A program made the position numbers and the translations under genes. 64,000 bases of DNA, from NCBI GenBank assembly GCA_021234155.1, contig JAJEKV010000027.1:16896891-16960890 (forward strand), written 5' to 3'. The stretch comes from Isoetes taiwanensis. Its lineage: Eukaryota > Streptophyta > Lycopodiopsida > Isoetales > Isoetaceae. Below are positions 22,736 to 34,893 of the stretch, one piece after another. The notes under the pieces are model-generated. The model searched no databases. It had not been told where the DNA came from and saw only the letters and a program-made list of their open reading frames with translations. Positions within the stretch are counted from its first letter, which is position 1. Every line of letters starts with the position of its first letter.

Positions 22736-23703
22736 TCAAGAGTTATATACATTCATACAACTCAAAGTATACGCTGTAGTTCTTCCATAAAAGGTGAGCA
22801 TTTCTTTGTATGCAACTTCTGCATGAGAGACAAGATTCTGAATATACTGTAAATGTACGCCGTGATCAATCTCAACTACAGGAAGCCCCGCCTGTGTGAA
22901 AGCGTTAGTGCACTCATTAGTCTCGTAAAAGACACTCTCTGAAGGGAGTTGAATGTCCATCTTATCTTCCGCAGCCTGTAACTCCTTAGATATGCGGATA
23001 CTTCTTTCTTATTATTCTCCATCATAATATTCACAGTAGGCGTAACATGAGCAGAGCGTACACTAGATGTCATATCACGCTTTATCCAATCACTAAAGCG
23101 TGGACGTGACACATGAGCAATTATATCACTAGAGGTCCAAGGAGCAGAAGCTGGAGCAGGTGCCGACAAAAGACCCGTAGAAGAGGAAGGAGTAGAAGGC
23201 AAAAATCCAACAGAGGTAGATGGAAAATGGGAAGCACGAGGACTGGGATATACAGGAGAATAAGGACCCACAGTTGTAGCAGACGAGGAAGCATTAAGAG
23301 GCGGGAATTGTTGCAAATTAGTGGATGCACTAGCAGACGGATGTGCAAAAGCAAGAGAATTGAGACGTGCGTTAGCAAACAAGGCAAGAGGAATTACAGA
23401 AGCACCAGATTGCATAGGGGAGGCAGAAACAAAAGAGAAAGCAATAGAAGGATGTCCTAGTGCCATGGAAGCAGAATTGACAGAAGGAATAACAACTGAG
23501 GAAGACATATAAGGGGCTAACCACAGAGGCCGAAATGGGAAACCCCAAATCCGGCACTGCTTCCGATGTTGGGCTGCCTGATGCCATACACCGATGGAAA
23601 GGTTATAATTGAGCTTTCCAACGCACCAAAAATCGTCCAAATCCGACACCCAAGGAGAGAGATACGACAGAAACGGCAAACGGCGCCTCACATGGCGCCT
23701 CAC
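22736..23703 (-). CDS. Unidentified Ser/Pro-rich protein (frameshifted)
   Basis: A 275-codon minus-strand frame (23703-22876). The first about 65 residues include RRHVRRRLPFLSYLSPWVSD and are followed by MSSSVVIPSVNSASMALGHP, which may be the real start. A long Ser/Ala/Pro-rich segment then leads to SRPRFSDWIKRDMTSSVRS and a Lys/Glu-rich helix. After KEVSAYL the reading probably continues in the next frame (22960-22736: LPSESVFYETNECTNAF, YIQNLVSHAEVAYKEM), which looks helical. The layout recalls a gag-like or plant-specific transposon protein, but no zinc knuckle or enzyme motif is present. Function unknown; possibly a broken gene. Confidence 0.4.
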
Positions 23704-24670
23704 TGCGACCTAGTACCATTTTCGAAGACTTATCCTTGAGCCCTACATTTCAGACAGTAGTCCATACAAACTGTGAGTTCGATCAGTCCAAAAGCAGAGA
23801 TAACTTGCCGCATAGTGACAACTATGGGGATGTCAAGCTTATTGTAGTCTAGAGTATAATTTTAGTAACCTTCATCAAGTTTATTCACAATGCTCTGTTT
23901 TAATGCAATGTCTGCTTTCCTTGCAGAATTTGGAATTAAGCGGTTTCATGTTTGTGTGAAGTTGGATTCCATTCTATCTTGCACTATGGTGGAGGTAAGT
24001 AAGGATCATTTTTGCAGTCAATGTGTTTGCATGTCTCAGTAGGTAGGTAGGCATTCTCAAACGAACTTGAACACTCTTTTTAGACAAGGCTATCATGTCA
24101 TGGTCTTAGTGCTAATATTTGTATAGAATGATGAAGTAAGTAGAAGGCAAATCATGATAAGGTATATTGACCTCAGAACATTTTATGAATGATGAAGCCA
24201 TGTAAGGTCGCGTATGGTATAGCGGATAAAAATAGCATAAGGAAATGGTCGGAGCTGGTATTAGCAATGTGTGGAATATTAAGATAGATAAATTTAGGGA
24301 GAAAGGTTGCAGAAATATTTCAGCAGGACCACTAATGGATGGACGGAAGGGCAAGCCCATTTCCATTTGTATATCTGGAGCTGTGCCAAGGCCTCAATGC
24401 CAAGGCATGACGGCACACAGAATAAGATCTACCCTAGGGCGCAACTCTTAAAGCTGATTATAGGTGTTGGAATTGACCTGACAACATTGTGCAAAATGAA
24501 AGGAGTCACTCAGTCTACCAAGCAAATTCTGCAGAACGTGATCAATAAGTATAATCTCCAGGAGCCTACTACTAAACTAAGCACATGGATTTTAAAGTCC
24601 ATGCCCAAAGATGGTGAGGATACAGACAAAGATGAAGTTGTACAAGGAACCACGTGTAGCAGACACTAAG
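23704..24670 (+). other. Possible exons of an unknown gene
   Basis: An exon-like piece near 23927-23995 (cttgcag|aatttgg...gtggag|gtaagt) encodes FGIKRFHVCVKLDSILSCTM. A frame at 24307-24669 encodes KLIIGVGIDLTTLCKMKGVT and KYNLQEPTTKLSTWILKSMP. The splice signals are good, but neither peptide belongs to a family I recognise and the connection between them is not shown. Confidence 0.25.
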
Positions 24671-27600
24671 GATACTCATTATCAAAAAGCAAGTGACAAA
24701 AGTTTAGAAGACAATGGCGAAATCCCACTCAACGAGGTTCTTTATTTGTAGAAATAAATGTCTGGATGCTGCTAGAATGGGTACAATAAAGTAATTTGAA
24801 TGAAATCTAGCAAGAAGGTTTGAATACAGATTGCAATAAGGTCTAAGAATTTATTCCAGGATTTCGTTCGACTCAGTTGGGTCATTCCATTTTTTATATT
24901 TGTCTTCATCTTTTGCAGGCAATCATTGCCCATTTTTTGCAGGCAGTCACTGCCCATTCAGATTTTTCTTCATTTCTATTGGCAAGCTGTTGAATATTTG
25001 GGGGTAAACTTTGAAATCTTTAAATTAATAGAAAGTGAGAAATATTTTAAATGCATTGTGCAACTATCCTGCCTTAAGGCACACCGCACTTTATATTGCA
25101 TATTTATGTTTGTTTTAACCTCATTATCTACCAAATATGAGACTGAGAATGTTAGTGCTAGGATCTTGCATTTTATCTCAGGCTTATTAGGTAGCAAATA
25201 TGCGACACATAAGTACAATGTTGGGATCTGGCAACAAAGTCAGTGCCCTGCCCATAATGTCTTAGTATTAAATTGTTTAGGGTAGTATCTGATTTTCATT
25301 TTCCACACTGTGTCATCATCTTGATAATAGGCTACAAATTGGGGTTCTGTAATTAGTATCCCACATGGTTTTGTGATCTTCTGTCCTGCTTACAAAGGAT
25401 GCAGGTGACATGATATAAGTATAATTTATTGGTAAAAAGACACTTAGTTGTGGTAAGCATTCTTGGCAATGTTTGAACTCTTAAGTTTCTTTCCCGTTCT
25501 TCCGCTTTGGAAAAGCATGTTCTTCTTTGATGGTTGCTTCATGCTTTCATCTATATAAGACAGATAAAGATTTTGCCCTTTATTTTTCTTAAGCAGCAAC
25601 TTGGATTAATAAATAGGCCAGTAAAGGTTAGTTTCTAGATTCATTTTAGAAGTAACATGGTTATTGCCTCCTGTTATATCTCATACCTTTATAGTAGATG
25701 TAAACAAGTTTAAATGAAGTTGGACAAATTTGCTTCTTTTTCTGTCCATGGCTATTGCAACAAAGCTCTAGTGAGCACCTAGGTACACTGCATCATTCAT
25801 GTAGGTTGTCTAGTGGAAGCACATGCATGGTGTTCGAGGGAAAGGTGGGACGAGAGCAGGGAAGCCTATTCAGGGAGCCCTTCCACTAGCCTGAGACTTA
25901 TGTTCTCCCACAACATGGAAACCGGTTTACCTTGAAAAATTCTTGAGGACATGTGATTTCCAAGATTGAGATAAATCACATAAAGGAACATATTTGTTGT
26001 AGTTCAATGTGACTAGATGTCCTTTATGATATGCTAAGAAATCGTATTTAGCAAGACCAAAAGATGTGAAAAGAGATGTTGATTCGCTCAAAGTTTGAAA
26101 AAAATATGACATTTTATTGCATATCAAATAATTAGATTCTCATTATTTATTTGGTGGTTGTGAAATTCCTTCCTTTGACTGACCCGTCTAGCATGGTAAT
26201 GCTTTTGTGTATAGATCAGAACAGGGGTGTGGCTAGCCCCAACCTATTTTGTTCACTGACATCTATTATGTTCTTTACCCAAAAGAGGCATTCAAAAGTC
26301 CTTCCAATGTACAGGAACTGTTGGTGTCTCCATAAGATTTCTAGAAAAAATGGATAGAGATGGGGAATTGCATAGATTAGATTTGGGAATAGGATTGATA
26401 CTATAGTGCAGGTATTTGGTGGAAACCACAGATGTAAAGCAGCTAGGGTTTGGAGGATATTTTGCCTAGTTTCGATGCCAATGGTAGCCATCATTATGAC
26501 AGTCTCAATATCTTTATCGTCACATTAAGGCCCTATATAGTGATAAATTAATTGTTGAGATTGTTGTTGTCTTTTATTGTGGTAAGAATGTTCATCTTAG
26601 TGTTACAAGTGCATTTTAGTTGGATTAGTATGGATCAGTACGATGCGGTGGGAATTTGCATGTTGATTGATGGGCATGCGTGGGGTTTTTTTTTTTTTTT
26701 TTTTGGGGAGGCGCATCGAAAACCCCTCATTCTAATACCCTTTTAAAAGTTGGGTTATACAAAAGCTGATCAATTTATTGAAATATTGAAGAGAAAACAT
26801 ATTGTACTCAGGACTTCCATATGGCTATTTGTATGTTAGGATTAGATTAGCCTTAGTATTGTGTTTGGATATGGAAACTCATAATGGATATGAACAAATG
26901 TGAAAGACTCCAGGAAGAAAGCATTATGCTCTATTATAGGTCTTTTTATTTAACAACTTGTGAGTCGTCCAATTTGGTGCACGCTCCAACTAGTTTGCAC
27001 GCCACGGTAACACATACAATTTAGTTCATGGTACAATTTATTCACCCTTGGGGCCATAGCTTTGATATATAAACATCTCAATCAAACAATCATTAGGGCC
27101 CCAAGAAGAGTGTTGATGTTGGCGACAAACTTGCACTTGTGAGATACAAGTTAATAACTATGAAGACAAATGAAAAAAAGTTCGAGCCAAAATCAAGAAA
27201 ATTTAAAAAGGTAGGCACAAGGGGGAAACCCTGGTTTTGGTAATGCCTTTACATGATATCCCTTCTAGTGGAATCACGAAAATCGTGTAGTATCTGCGCA
27301 GTCACGCTGATTGAGCCTAACCCTTAACCATTTTTTTTCTCAAATTTTTGAGCATAGATTTCTCGGCTGATGCAGCTCCAAATCGGTTCAAGTGACTTCC
27401 ACCATGGTCGAAATTAGACGGATTAGATGAGTTGATCCATGCAAACCAAAAATCTCCTCCAGCGCCTCCGAATTTAATCAGTTCGAAGAGGGCAGAAAAC
27501 TACCCTCAGATTGTGCAATAACTAGGTTATTGCGAAGTTTGGTCAAGTGATTCCGCCAAATGGATTTTTTTTTGCCGTGATTCTGCCGAAAGGGGTACCC

Positions 27601-28245
27601 TGCGAAGGTATCACCAAAACCATGAGAACTCTATTTTCACTCGTTGAGCACAAAACTTGGGTTCAACATTTGAAAACAGTTGGGTATGTAAAGGTCAGTC
27701 TGATGTGAGATGCTTCAGAGTTGCAGCTTATCATCTCAGCATGTGTAGAACCACAAAAAGCTAAGACAATTTAGCCATTTATGACAGTTTTGAAACTTGA
27801 GGTATTGTACTGCAACACAATTATACCATTATTTTTTGCATAGATCCGATGGGATCTTAAGGCTCCAGCTATGTTTCATTTGTAGGGATGTGAATCTCCA
27901 CATATCAATCACAAGAAAATGACCCATTTGCGTGTCGTCTACCTCATGTTTGCCGCAAAATAAGCTGGGCTCTAATGTAACAATGGCAGATCTCCAATTG
28001 TGGATGCACTGAGTTCCTCGTCCCTTATTAGATTGGTGCTTGCAGGTATGTCTGTGCAGTTCTCAAATTGAAGTGTGTTGATTTTATGTTGTATTTGCAA
28101 CTATTCCCGACGTATAGTGTACTCGGCTTTAATTGTTATGATTTATAAGGTTATCTTGTGACAAAACATTTGTGCAAACCCACAGAGTCAGTTTGCTTCA
28201 ATGGCCTGCGAAAGCTCGCTTCTTCATATCGTATGGATCTTAATA
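24671..28245. other. Gene-poor AT-rich stretch
   Basis: No frame shows a family motif. Visible details: a small duplication 'gcaggca(a/g)tcaytgccca' at 24916-24957; a T run with a G-rich flank at 26688-26706 ('gggttttt...ggggagg'), perhaps an old poly(A) end on the minus strand; and a segment at 27190-27620 with unusually regular phrases ('aagtgattccgcc', 'gtgattctgccga'). No structure was resolved. Confidence 0.35.
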
Positions 28246-28249
28246 TTGT

Positions 28250-28790
28250 ACGAATCCTAGTGCATTTAAGCGAATGTAAGTGTATCTTAACAGAATGTTG
28301 GGGATCTTGGTGGAACCTTTGATAATTTATAACAATCTTAGAGAACCTTCAGGGAATCTTTTCAATCTAACGAAATTTAGGGAAATACTAAAGGAATTTA
28401 GGAATTCAATGATCGTAAGAAATGTAAATATGTAGAAAACATGAAAATTACGAGAAAAATCTAAGGAATGTTAACAGAATCTTGATGAAATCTTAGAAAA
28501 CCTAAGCGAATCTATGGGAATCTTGAGGATGGAAATTTAAGAGAACCTAGGAGAGCACTAAGGGAATCTAGAGAGAATTTTCTTGACTTGGTCTAGTGTC
28601 TTATTTAAATCTGGAGGAATCCAAATGGATCTCCTACAATTGGAAAGCATTAAGAAAAGCTTAGGAGATCTACGCAAATCCTTAAGGGATGTAAGAGACT
28701 TTGTGGGAATCTTTGAAGAATGCGATGTATCTAAGGGAATATTCATGGAATCCTAAGGGATATTAGGTAATCTTGATAAAATCTTCATGC
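28250..28790. repeat. Degenerate short-period repeat ('gaatctaagg' words)
   Basis: About 500 bp are built of loosely repeated 10-12-bp words of the type GGAATCTTAAGG/GAATCTAGGG ('agggaatctt', 'taagggaatct', 'cctaagggatat'). The period is irregular and no unit is exact, so this is a decayed minisatellite or a slippage-derived sequence. Confidence 0.55.
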
Positions 28791-28794
28791 TAAA

Positions 28795-29205
28795 ATGTTC
28801 ATATGTAATTTGAATTTGATTGTCTATCTTGACCTTGACGCTATATATTAGCTTTACCTCATAGATTGGCTTTGATAGGACTATGTAGTTTGAATTCCAC
28901 TTTTAAAGTAGTTTTTCATGGGTTGGCCAACACATGCATTCCCTATGTGCGACTTGTTACAAACCCTAAATATGAGTTTGGCTTTACATTTCATTTTAAC
29001 TTTGTGTTTGACTTTAATTTTAGAATTGACTTTTAACGTTTTGGAAAAGATTTTGATGAGTAGGTTCATACAGTATTTGGCTTCCTCTTTCTCTGTAGAG
29101 TTTCAACCTACTTCTGGAGTTTATTGCTTGCATTCAAGTTGATATAATCCTTACATATGACCTTTGTGTTCAATTCTCCGCTTGGACTTGACTTTTGCTT
29201 TTGCA
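28795..29205. repeat. Degenerate 'ttgacttt' repeat
   Basis: Loosely repeated T-rich words (ttgaccttg, ttggctttg, gtttgacttt, ttgacttttg) at about 12-25-bp spacing follow directly on the previous degenerate repeat. The open frame on the minus strand (28881-29069, Lys-rich) is a by-product. Confidence 0.4.
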
Positions 29206-29410
29206 GGTAATCTTAATGGGTTGGCTAAGTGCCCAACTATCTAGATTAATTAGATAGAGTCCTTTGCAGAATCTCAATGAATGTAAATCTAGCAGTATAG
29301 TATCTCATGTTTAACATAAGAAGTATTTTTAGACTACATTGAACAGATAATGGCCGGCCTCGTACAATCTTCTTTTTTATTTTGGGAGCATGTTGGGTTC
29401 CCTGCCAAGA

Positions 29411-29442
29411 GAACGCCGCAACTTACGCCGCATGCGGCGTTC
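29411..29442. other. Nested GC-rich palindromes
   Basis: CGCCGCATGCGGCG (29426-29439) is a perfect 14-bp palindrome. It overlaps a longer inverted repeat, gaacgccgc (29411-29419) with gcggcgttc (29434-29442). The two folds exclude each other. The AT-rich surroundings make this GC island conspicuous. Overlapping frames here (29382-29630) have no family resemblance. Confidence 0.55.
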
Positions 29443-29743
29443 CCATATCGCTTTGCGGGACGGGAATTTTGAATTTTTTAGAGAGGACGAGATTTTTGAG
29501 TATTGCGTCATGTTTGCATTTGCATGGAGAGAAGGGAACCGGCTCTCTTCTATCCGATCTGACTCCATCTTTGCGCGATGGTGGAGGAGGAAATACAACA
29601 CAGTCCATCCAATAAAACCCATCCAATAAAAACGTCCTTGCCCCGTGTTTTTTGTGACCTTTTTGCCCTGTGTTTTGTGTGATGGAGGTCAACCGCCATA
29701 GCCAAAACATAAAGGCATCCCTCAAGGTCCGTTGATGCCAACA

Positions 29744-30456
29744 ATTCAGCTCAAGCATCCCTCAGGTTCGTTTCTGATCCCTCAACCATCGATTCAGCTT
29801 AAGCTCCATATAGTAAAGCATTGATTCATCTTAATCTTCATATTCTGTTTTGTAAAAAATCTTGGGCTTATGTTTTGTAAGACGTTTTGGTAGGACGATG
29901 CTTACCTTTAACAGGATGTTGCAAATACGGTTTTGCATCAGATACAAATGAGGTATGATTCCTTTAAAGCCTTATCGGCATTTTATGTTGAAGCGTTATG
30001 CAAGTCTAAAACTGTATTATGCGCTTTCAGCAAGTCTGAAACTGTATTCTGTGTCGCTTTCAGGTACATAAATCAAGCACATTCCTTATCAGTCGTTTCA
30101 ATTCAGCTCAAGCATCCCTCAGGTTCATTGATCCCTCAACCATCGATTCAGCTTAAGCTCCATATAGTAAAGCATTGATTCATCTTAATCTTCATATTCT
30201 GTTTTGTAAAGATTCTTGGGCTTATGTTTTGTAAGACGTTTTGGTAGGACGATGTTTACTTTTAACAGGATGTTGCAAAGACGGTTTTGCATCAGATACA
30301 AATGAGGTATGATTCCTTTTTATAGGCATTTTATGTTGAAGCGTTACACAAGTCTGAAACTGTATTCTGCGCTTTCAGCAAGTCTGAAATTGTATTCTGT
30401 GTCGCTTTCAGGTACATGGATCAAGCACATTCCTTATCAGTCGTTTAGAGGAATGA
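29744..30456. repeat. 357-bp tandem duplication
   Basis: Two direct copies start with 'attcagctcaagcatccctc' at 29744 and 30101. They share 'gattcagcttaagctccata', 'aagacgttttggtaggacga', 'ttttgcatcagatacaaatg' and 'cacattccttatcagtcg'. Differences are single bases plus short indels, so the duplication is fairly recent. Each copy contains 'ctttcaggtacat', which could be a splice acceptor of a duplicated exon; the protein is not recognised. Confidence 0.85.
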
Positions 30457-30499
30457 TTATTGCTCCAATCCGTGCAAGTGAGGTTAGTGCTTGATTATT

Positions 30500-33205
30500 G
30501 CCATTGTTTTTCTCAATGTCTTTTCTCTTTGGGTTTTTTACAGGGAGCAATAACATGCAATCTCAATGTTATCCAGCGCCATCCTGAGCAGTGTATGGAC
30601 TAGAAGTAGTATTCTGTTGTGAACTTCTGTATTAGAGTTATAACGTGTTAAAAGTGATGCAGAAGAGCATTGGCAGCAGGGCTTGACAAATGATATTTAG
30701 CTTCACAAGCGGATAATGGTAAAGATCTATAAAGAAGGCCACTGGTAATGCTGGTCCAGCCACATATTTTGCATGTGTGCAATCTCCTATTGGTAATCTT
30801 GCAAGCAACGAAGGCTTACTTTCTAAGGAGGATTTTGGTTTATGAGGTACTTAGTCCAGTGAAGATCAAAGTAGCAAGCCTTAAAATTTGTATAAGGTCT
30901 CTTGAAACGTACAAGAATGTTATTTTCAGGTATGGATGGTAGCATAAGGTTTGCAGAGGAGCTCTTCGATGGCATTGCACATATTAAAGGGGTTCATCTT
31001 CGAAGCATAAACATAGAGAGAGTTATAGTTTCAAATATCAAACCCAAGTTTTGACGTGAGAATGCAAATTTTGTTCAACATGTAAGTTGTTGCATGTCAT
31101 TTCAATAGAAAATGTTTTCTTAAATATTTTTTTACTTTATTTTTGGTGCAGGTGTGATATAAAGGCCATGTTTCTCATCCATGTTATTATTTTCCATTCC
31201 CAGTTGGCTCGGACAGACCTGGACAATGTTGGCCGTAGAGGAAAGTCTATATGTGGGCCAAATCTCTGTGTTGAATTTCTTTTTGGCCCAGAACATGCAG
31301 TTAGCAATGTTAATGTGGATCCCTAATTCTAGCACCACCAGCATGCACTTTCGCTTGCTGATAGATCCCTTGCTGGTGGTACATATCAGCAGATCAGCAG
31401 ATACATATCAGAATCTATTGAGTAAGCCCCCACTTTCCTTGCTGCTTACCACAGCTAAGGCTGTGTTTGTACACCAAGAAACATCATTTGGAGCAGATAG
31501 TAAGCATTTCCAAATCACCTTCCACTGCACACCCTTGCCAATATTTCGCTGATGATGTGAGTGTGTTGCTAAAGACTGTTAGTTTCATTTTGCTTCAATA
31601 TTGTTGTTTCTAAAGATAGACCTTTCTCTGCTTCTGAACATATTTGTCTTCCCACATGAAACCATCCAGCCATAATGCAGGAAGTAAAAATTTGTGGTGT
31701 TGTAAATGGTTTCTCAATGTAGTTCTTAGAGATCAAATTAGCCAGATTGTACTGCAGGATGTGGCAACTTGGTATGTACCCAGGAACCAGGCTGTACCCA
31801 TGGTAACAAATGCCACTTGAAATGGAGTGTAAGGCATGCACTTTGAAAAGGGTCCACGCTGGAAAAATATGGAGGGAAAAATGCCTGCTGTTTGTAGAGG
31901 TGATATATGATTAAGTACAATTTTCTTACTTTTGGAAACCATTTTGGCAAATGTGGTATAAAAGATGGCCGGCTAAAAGGTAATGGTTATGTTTTTCATT
32001 CATTATTGATGGTTAACCTGTCATTTCCTGGTCGAGGTCAGAGTAAATTCTGTATGCAGGTAGGTGGGTTCAATCATGGTATGGCTGCATGTGCAGCCCA
32101 TAATTCTATTTTTGTCTCCTCTTTACTCAAATTGGAGAATTGACATCAATTATGGTCCGGTCAGGAACTGCACTGGAGAAGCTCCTTAAAGGTGCTCTGG
32201 TGAATACTTTTGCAGGCACGGGTGAGCAGGCATTTGAATACATGCATTTCTAATTTGTTCTAAGTTTTAGAACTAGATAGACAAGTTGAACTAGCAACAC
32301 AAATTATGGCAAGAGATTCTTAGAGTTAAATGTTTATGCTGATGAACTTAGAGCAGATGGATTCATATAATGTTTATGCTGATGAACTTAAAGCAGATGG
32401 ATTCATATAATGTTTATGCTGATGAACTTGAAGCAGATGGATTTGAGGCATCCAATAAATGCAGTTGCACATAATACCTGAACTGCATGAACACAGTTAG
32501 TGACATTGACATTTGCATCTTACAGCTTCTCTATAGAATGCTTATGCAATGAGAACCATGCCTTTAAGAGCACCCAAAAAGAAGGTATCGAATTTGAAAA
32601 TGCATGAGTTCCATTAGATGTTCCACTCGCATCACATGATAAACCTGCCTAAAAGTCATATCTCTGCAACATGCGTCTATTAAATAAATGGGGCTCATGC
32701 AAATTTGGTTCTCACAAATGAGTATCTTGTGATGCTCATGATGGTCAACGTTCTTGCAAAAATCTTCTCCCATGCAACCTGCTGTAACATGAGCAGGTTG
32801 TACATCAACATTCTTTGAAACACTTTAATTTTTTTGAAAGTTTTTCTCGCACCTCGGGTAAAGACCTTTGGGCAAACCTTCTCCCATGCAATTGTCAAGG
32901 GGAGGAAAATTCTGTCATCGGAGGTTCATAAGAGTCATGTGCCACAATCCCAAGCCCAAGATCAGACATGCTAACATCATAGGCCACCTGGCTTACATCA
33001 TAGGATATTTTTGAATTTAAGATGCGCTTGAAATGGGCGTGTGTTCCACCCAAAACAATTGAATAAATAGAATGATAGCACCCTTATATTGCAATATCTA
33101 ATAATAGGACCCACACCTGATTTGATCTACGATCTTCCACAAAACCACCCTAAATTGTACGAACACTATTACGTCTATAGTTTTTGAAATGATATCTTAT
33201 TATTG
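30500..33205. other. Stretch with possible exon fragments, none identified
   Basis: A 40-codon frame near 30932-31054 encodes SIRFAEELFDGIAHIKGVHL followed by RSINIERVI, which looks protein-like but is unknown to me. Other frames lack motifs. A three-copy 40-bp repeat lies at 32329-32449. The rest is AT-rich. Confidence 0.3.
32329..32449. repeat. Three tandem copies of a 40-bp unit
   Basis: 'tgtttatgctgatgaactt' recurs at 32331, 32371 and 32411, each followed by '(a/g)agcagatggatt'. The copies are nearly identical, so this is a young minisatellite. Confidence 0.9.
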
Positions 33206-33207
33206 TA

Positions 33208-33600
33208 GGGAGTTATGCGATAGTTGATAACACACGCTGGCGTGTTGCTGTGTTGGAGTCAAAAAAGTTCCCCTCCAAGTATACATGCAGGGGAACTTGC
33301 TTCACGCCAGGAGGCATCACACACATTGGTGTTTGTGATGGGAGACGGATCAAGGCTTGGGCATCGATTCCACATGACGCATTGGTGATTATGAGCCTCC
33401 TGAGTTCCTAACAAAGCATAATATTGTTGTTGGTACACCTGAGTCGCGCGTGTGGGACATGGTATCAGAGCATGTTTACACGTTCATGTTTGCCACCATA
33501 GGCACACGGGAGGAGCTTCTATACCTATCAGCTTCGCAACTGAGCTTCATGTCGAGCCGACGGACGTTCCTAGAGTTCTTTGGGACAGGTTCTTCGTGAT
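33208..33600 (+). pseudogene. Unidentified protein fragment, two frames
   Basis: One frame reads SYAIVDNTRWRVAVLESKKF, then GGITHIGVCDGRRIKAW up to a stop near 33409. A shifted frame continues with GTPESRVWDMVSEHVYTFMF and LSASQLSFMSSRRTFLEFFG. The amino-acid composition and alternating hydrophobic pattern look real and the two frames probably belong to one broken gene. I do not recognise the family. Confidence 0.3.
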
Positions 33601-34893
33601 GTGGATCCAATGAGATTGACGGGCATAACCTCATTTTGCACTAAAAGTATTTTGTATTTGCGTAAAGAACCAGTATATTTGTTTAACATTTTGTTTGTAC
33701 TTCATATTATGTGTACACTGTAAAAGGTAAAGTCAGTATCTATATTTGTCTATTTCCACCTACACATATATTGCCTTCGATGCATTGTGCACATTCACGA
33801 TACAACCACAACTAACGCACATAAATGCCCTCATACGTCCACGACTAATGCCCGGCATCGCCGGGCACACGTTTCTAGTCCTTAAGTAATAAGGGACTTG
33901 TCTAATTTCAAAAATATAAATATAAAATACCCCCACCCCCCCTCTCCCCCCCAAGACCGGCTTTTCGTAGACGTCCTATACTATAGAGTATAGAGACATT
34001 TTTAGGAGGGAAAGTTTATAAGCTGCCAAGAAAAAATGTAGAAGGAAATGTCGAAGAAAAAAAGGGTGATAATTTAATATATGTATTCCTTGTAAAGTTT
34101 ACGTATGAAAGCATTTTACTGGTAAGTTTTAACAGGTGTAGGCATTTTCGGTTGATATTTTAAAAATCCGGTTAGGCTACATAAACAACATAAACAATGG
34201 GTGCCCATTATCAACGTAGCGCCCACATACTGCGCACTTTTTTGCCCCTTTCCAACGCAGGGTCCTCTCTCTGCAAACAGACTGGATTCCCATGTATCAC
34301 GCATCTTTGCTCCAAGAATCACGCATGTCTTGTCCCTTGATACGCACTTCTTGCCCCTGCCCATGCTGCTGAAGCCCCAAGAGGACGAATTTGAAGATGG
34401 TCTATGCCCATTATGGGTGGACTTCCCACCAACCCTTTTCCCATTCCATTATTTGTTTTTCTCCAATTTTTCAATTTTGGAACTCACAGATTGCAATTGC
34501 TTCAAATTTCTGGAAGCATAGTGGGAACAACATCCGGTTTCACCTCATCTCCACAAGCCACATGCACCAAAATAATGCCACAACTGGGAAGAGAGTGGTA
34601 GCACCAAAGCAGGAAAACCAGCACAGCAAAAGCAAGAATGAAGGCACCAATTCGTGGAAGAGGACAATGGAGTGAGAGGATATGGACAAGGCTCTTGAGT
34701 TGGTAAATGATAATGTTGTATCAATTAGAGAGGCTGGTAGAAGAACATGCATTCTTGAATCTACAATTAGAGGCTGGCTTTATGGCACAATTATTCATAA
34801 GAAACAAAACAATCATAAATTGTTGACTATTGGACAAGAGGAGGAGCTTGTTCAATGGGCATTAGATAGAGCTGATAAAGAAATGGGTGTCAC

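Noticed and set aside
23113-23460. Arg/Ser-rich plus-strand frame opposite the Ser/Pro-rich protein
   Set aside because: It is the antisense shadow of the codon-repetitive minus-strand frame; the composition follows from it.
26688-26706. T run as the poly(A) tail of another LINE
   Set aside because: No LINE A or B sequence or other retro-derived coding follows on either side.
29382-29758. Several overlapping 60-110-codon frames on both strands
   Set aside because: They overlap each other in a GC-richer patch, show no family motif, and cannot all be coding.
33460-33472. TGGTATCAGAGCA, identical to a tRNA-iMet primer-binding site
   Set aside because: It lies inside a protein-like frame (VWDMVSEHV), and no LTR with TG...CA ends, purine tract or second copy is seen around it.
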